This document shows positions 4,963-5,940 of a DNA stretch of 5,940 bases, piece after piece. The position numbers and the translations under genes are program-made. Positions within the stretch are counted from its first letter, which is position 1; each line of letters begins with the position of its first letter. The notes below the pieces were generated by a model that made no database searches, was not told the origin of the DNA, and worked only from the letters and a program-made list of their open reading frames with translations. Source of the stretch: Desulfobacteraceae bacterium (GTDB lineage: Bacteria; Desulfobacterota; Desulfobacteria; Desulfobacterales; DAOWNP01); NCBI GenBank assembly GCA_030642545.1, contig DAOWNP010000157.1, positions 1 to 5,940 of the forward strand. Reading direction: 5' to 3'.

Positions 4963-5940
4963 TTATACACCCTGATTCCAAAAAGGAGACATATTCCTCA
5001 AATGTTCAATTACAGGAGGTACTTTTTCAATAATATAATCTATTTCTTCAATAGTATTATACCGGGAAAGACTAAATCTTATAGATCCATGTGCAGCTGT
5101 ATATGGTACACCCATTGCTCTTAAAACATGAGAAGGTTCTAAAGATCCTGATGTACAGGCAGACCCTGAAGAAGCACAAATTCCAAACTGATCTATCATC
5201 AAAAGAATTGCTTCTCCTTCAATATATTTGAAACTTATATTGGTTGTACCGGGCAATCTGTTTTTTTTGTCACCATTTATAATGGATTTTGGAATTTTGT
5301 TTATTAATCCATTTTCAAGCCTGTCTCTTAATTTTGCAATGTAGACAGCTTCTTCTTGAATATATTTTGCTGCCAGCTCATAAGCTTTTCCCATTCCTAT
5401 TATGGAAGCAACATTTTCAGTACCACCGCGCCGGCCTTTTTCCTGATGACCACCTACTAAAAAAGGTGAAAACCTTGTGCCTTTTTTAATATATAGAGCA
5501 CCTATACCCTTTGGTGCATGCAATTTATGACCGGATAAAGCCAACAAATCCACTGGTGTTTTTTTAACATCAACAGGAATTTTTCCAGCAGCCTGAACTG
5601 CATCAGTATGAAAAACAACATTTTTATCTGCAAGATTTTGTGCAATATCTTCAATGGGAAAAATCGTACCGGTTTCATTATTTGCCCACATAATACTAAC
5701 AATACCCGTATCATCAGTTATACTGTCATAAAGATAATCAAGATCTAAAGCACCTTTACTGTCAACTGGAACAGATGTAATTCTGTACCCTTTTTCTGAA
5801 AGGGATGAACACATATTTCTAACAGCAGGATGCTCTACTCTTGTTGTTAGAATATGTTTTTTATTAGGTCTTGATTCTATTGTAGATACAATTGCAGTGT
5901 TATCACTTTCTGTACCACAGCTTGTAAAAATTATTTCATC
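4963..5940 (-). CDS. nifS: Cysteine desulfurase NifS (N-terminus outside window)
   Basis: The minus-strand frame is open from the right window edge to a TAA at 4963-4965, giving 325 visible residues. About 70 N-terminal residues are missing from a usual length near 395; an internal methionine at 5814 is not the start. This cytoplasmic fold-type I PLP enzyme removes sulfur from cysteine, giving alanine and a persulfide for Fe-S cluster assembly. Visible residues begin DEIIFTSCGTESDNTAI, then TTRVEHPAV with H37 (stacks on PLP), HTDAVQ with D113, and SGHKLHAPKG with the PLP lysine K139. GGHQEKGRRGGTENV follows, then the catalytic loop ASSGSACTSGSLEPSHVL with C262. The TSCGTESDN form, SIMWANNETGTIFPIE and the short catalytic loop point to the NifS clade rather than IscS or SufS. 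It is upstream of cysM on the same strand, so the cysteine product of CysM is its substrate. Whether nifU or nitrogen-fixation genes lie further upstream cannot be seen. The name alone does not imply nitrogen fixation, because many anaerobes use NifS for general Fe-S assembly. Confidence 0.95.
   Translation of the reverse strand, partial: DEIIFTSCGTESDNTAIVSTIESRPNKKHILTTRVEHPAVRNMCSSLSEKGYRITSVPVDSKGALDLDYLYDSITDDTGIVSIMWANNETGTIFPIEDIAQNLADKNVVFHTDAVQAAGKIPVDVKKTPVDLLALSGHKLHAPKGIGALYIKKGTRFSPFLVGGHQEKGRRGGTENVASIIGMGKAYELAAKYIQEEAVYIAKLRDRLENGLINKIPKSIINGDKKNRLPGTTNISFKYIEGEAILLMIDQFGICASSGSACTSGSLEPSHVLRAMGVPYTAAHGSIRFSLSRYNTIEEIDYIIEKVPPVIEHLRNMSPFWNQGV

Noticed and set aside
5812..5814. 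ATG at 5812-5814 as the nifS start
   Set aside because: The upstream frame stays open to the window edge and encodes conserved NifS residues (FTSCGTESDN, VEHPAV), so the true start is outside the window.

Overview
This 5.9 kb window is AT-rich, with many A-tracts and AAA-lysine codons. It carries five protein-coding genes, two of them cut by the window edges, and no RNA genes, insertion sequences or CRISPR array that I can support. The gene set is an octaheme tetrathionate-reductase-type cytochrome c, a NifS-clade cysteine desulfurase, a CysM-type cysteine synthase and a bacterial SNF2/SWIM pair. It suggests an anaerobic or microaerobic Gram-negative chemotroph with strong multiheme cytochrome and Fe-S metabolism. 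A low-GC member of the Desulfobacterota (Desulfobacterales-like) would fit, but this is an inference from gene content and composition, not a phylogenetic result.

Layout. Left, plus strand: the C-terminal third of an SNF2-family helicase (1-990) is followed after 26 bp by a SWIM zinc-finger protein with a lysine-rich linker and a predicted C-terminal winged helix (1017-2063). These two look like one operon. A 183-bp intergenic stretch (2064-2246) holds a candidate sigma-70 promoter, a short direct repeat and a strong Shine-Dalgarno. It leads into a secreted eight-heme cytochrome c of the OTR family (2247-3734). A 170-bp convergent intergenic stretch (3735-3904) contains a clear stem-loop with an A-tract before it and a T-tract after it, which reads as a bidirectional terminator.

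Right, minus strand: a 5'-truncated nifS (4963-5940) is transcribed toward cysM (3905-4822). Between them are 140 bp with a good sigma-70-like promoter, an overlapping match to a sigma-54 (-24/-12) promoter and a widely spaced inverted repeat that brackets both. CysM makes cysteine and NifS takes sulfur from cysteine for Fe-S cluster assembly, so the two form a supply-and-use pair. The promoter in the gap suggests that cysM can also be expressed independently.

Nothing here is clearly a new defence or mobile system. The points most worth a second look are the non-heme cysteines around heme site 4 of the cytochrome, the two-gene SNF2/SWIM-winged-helix module, and the compact regulatory architecture in front of cysM.
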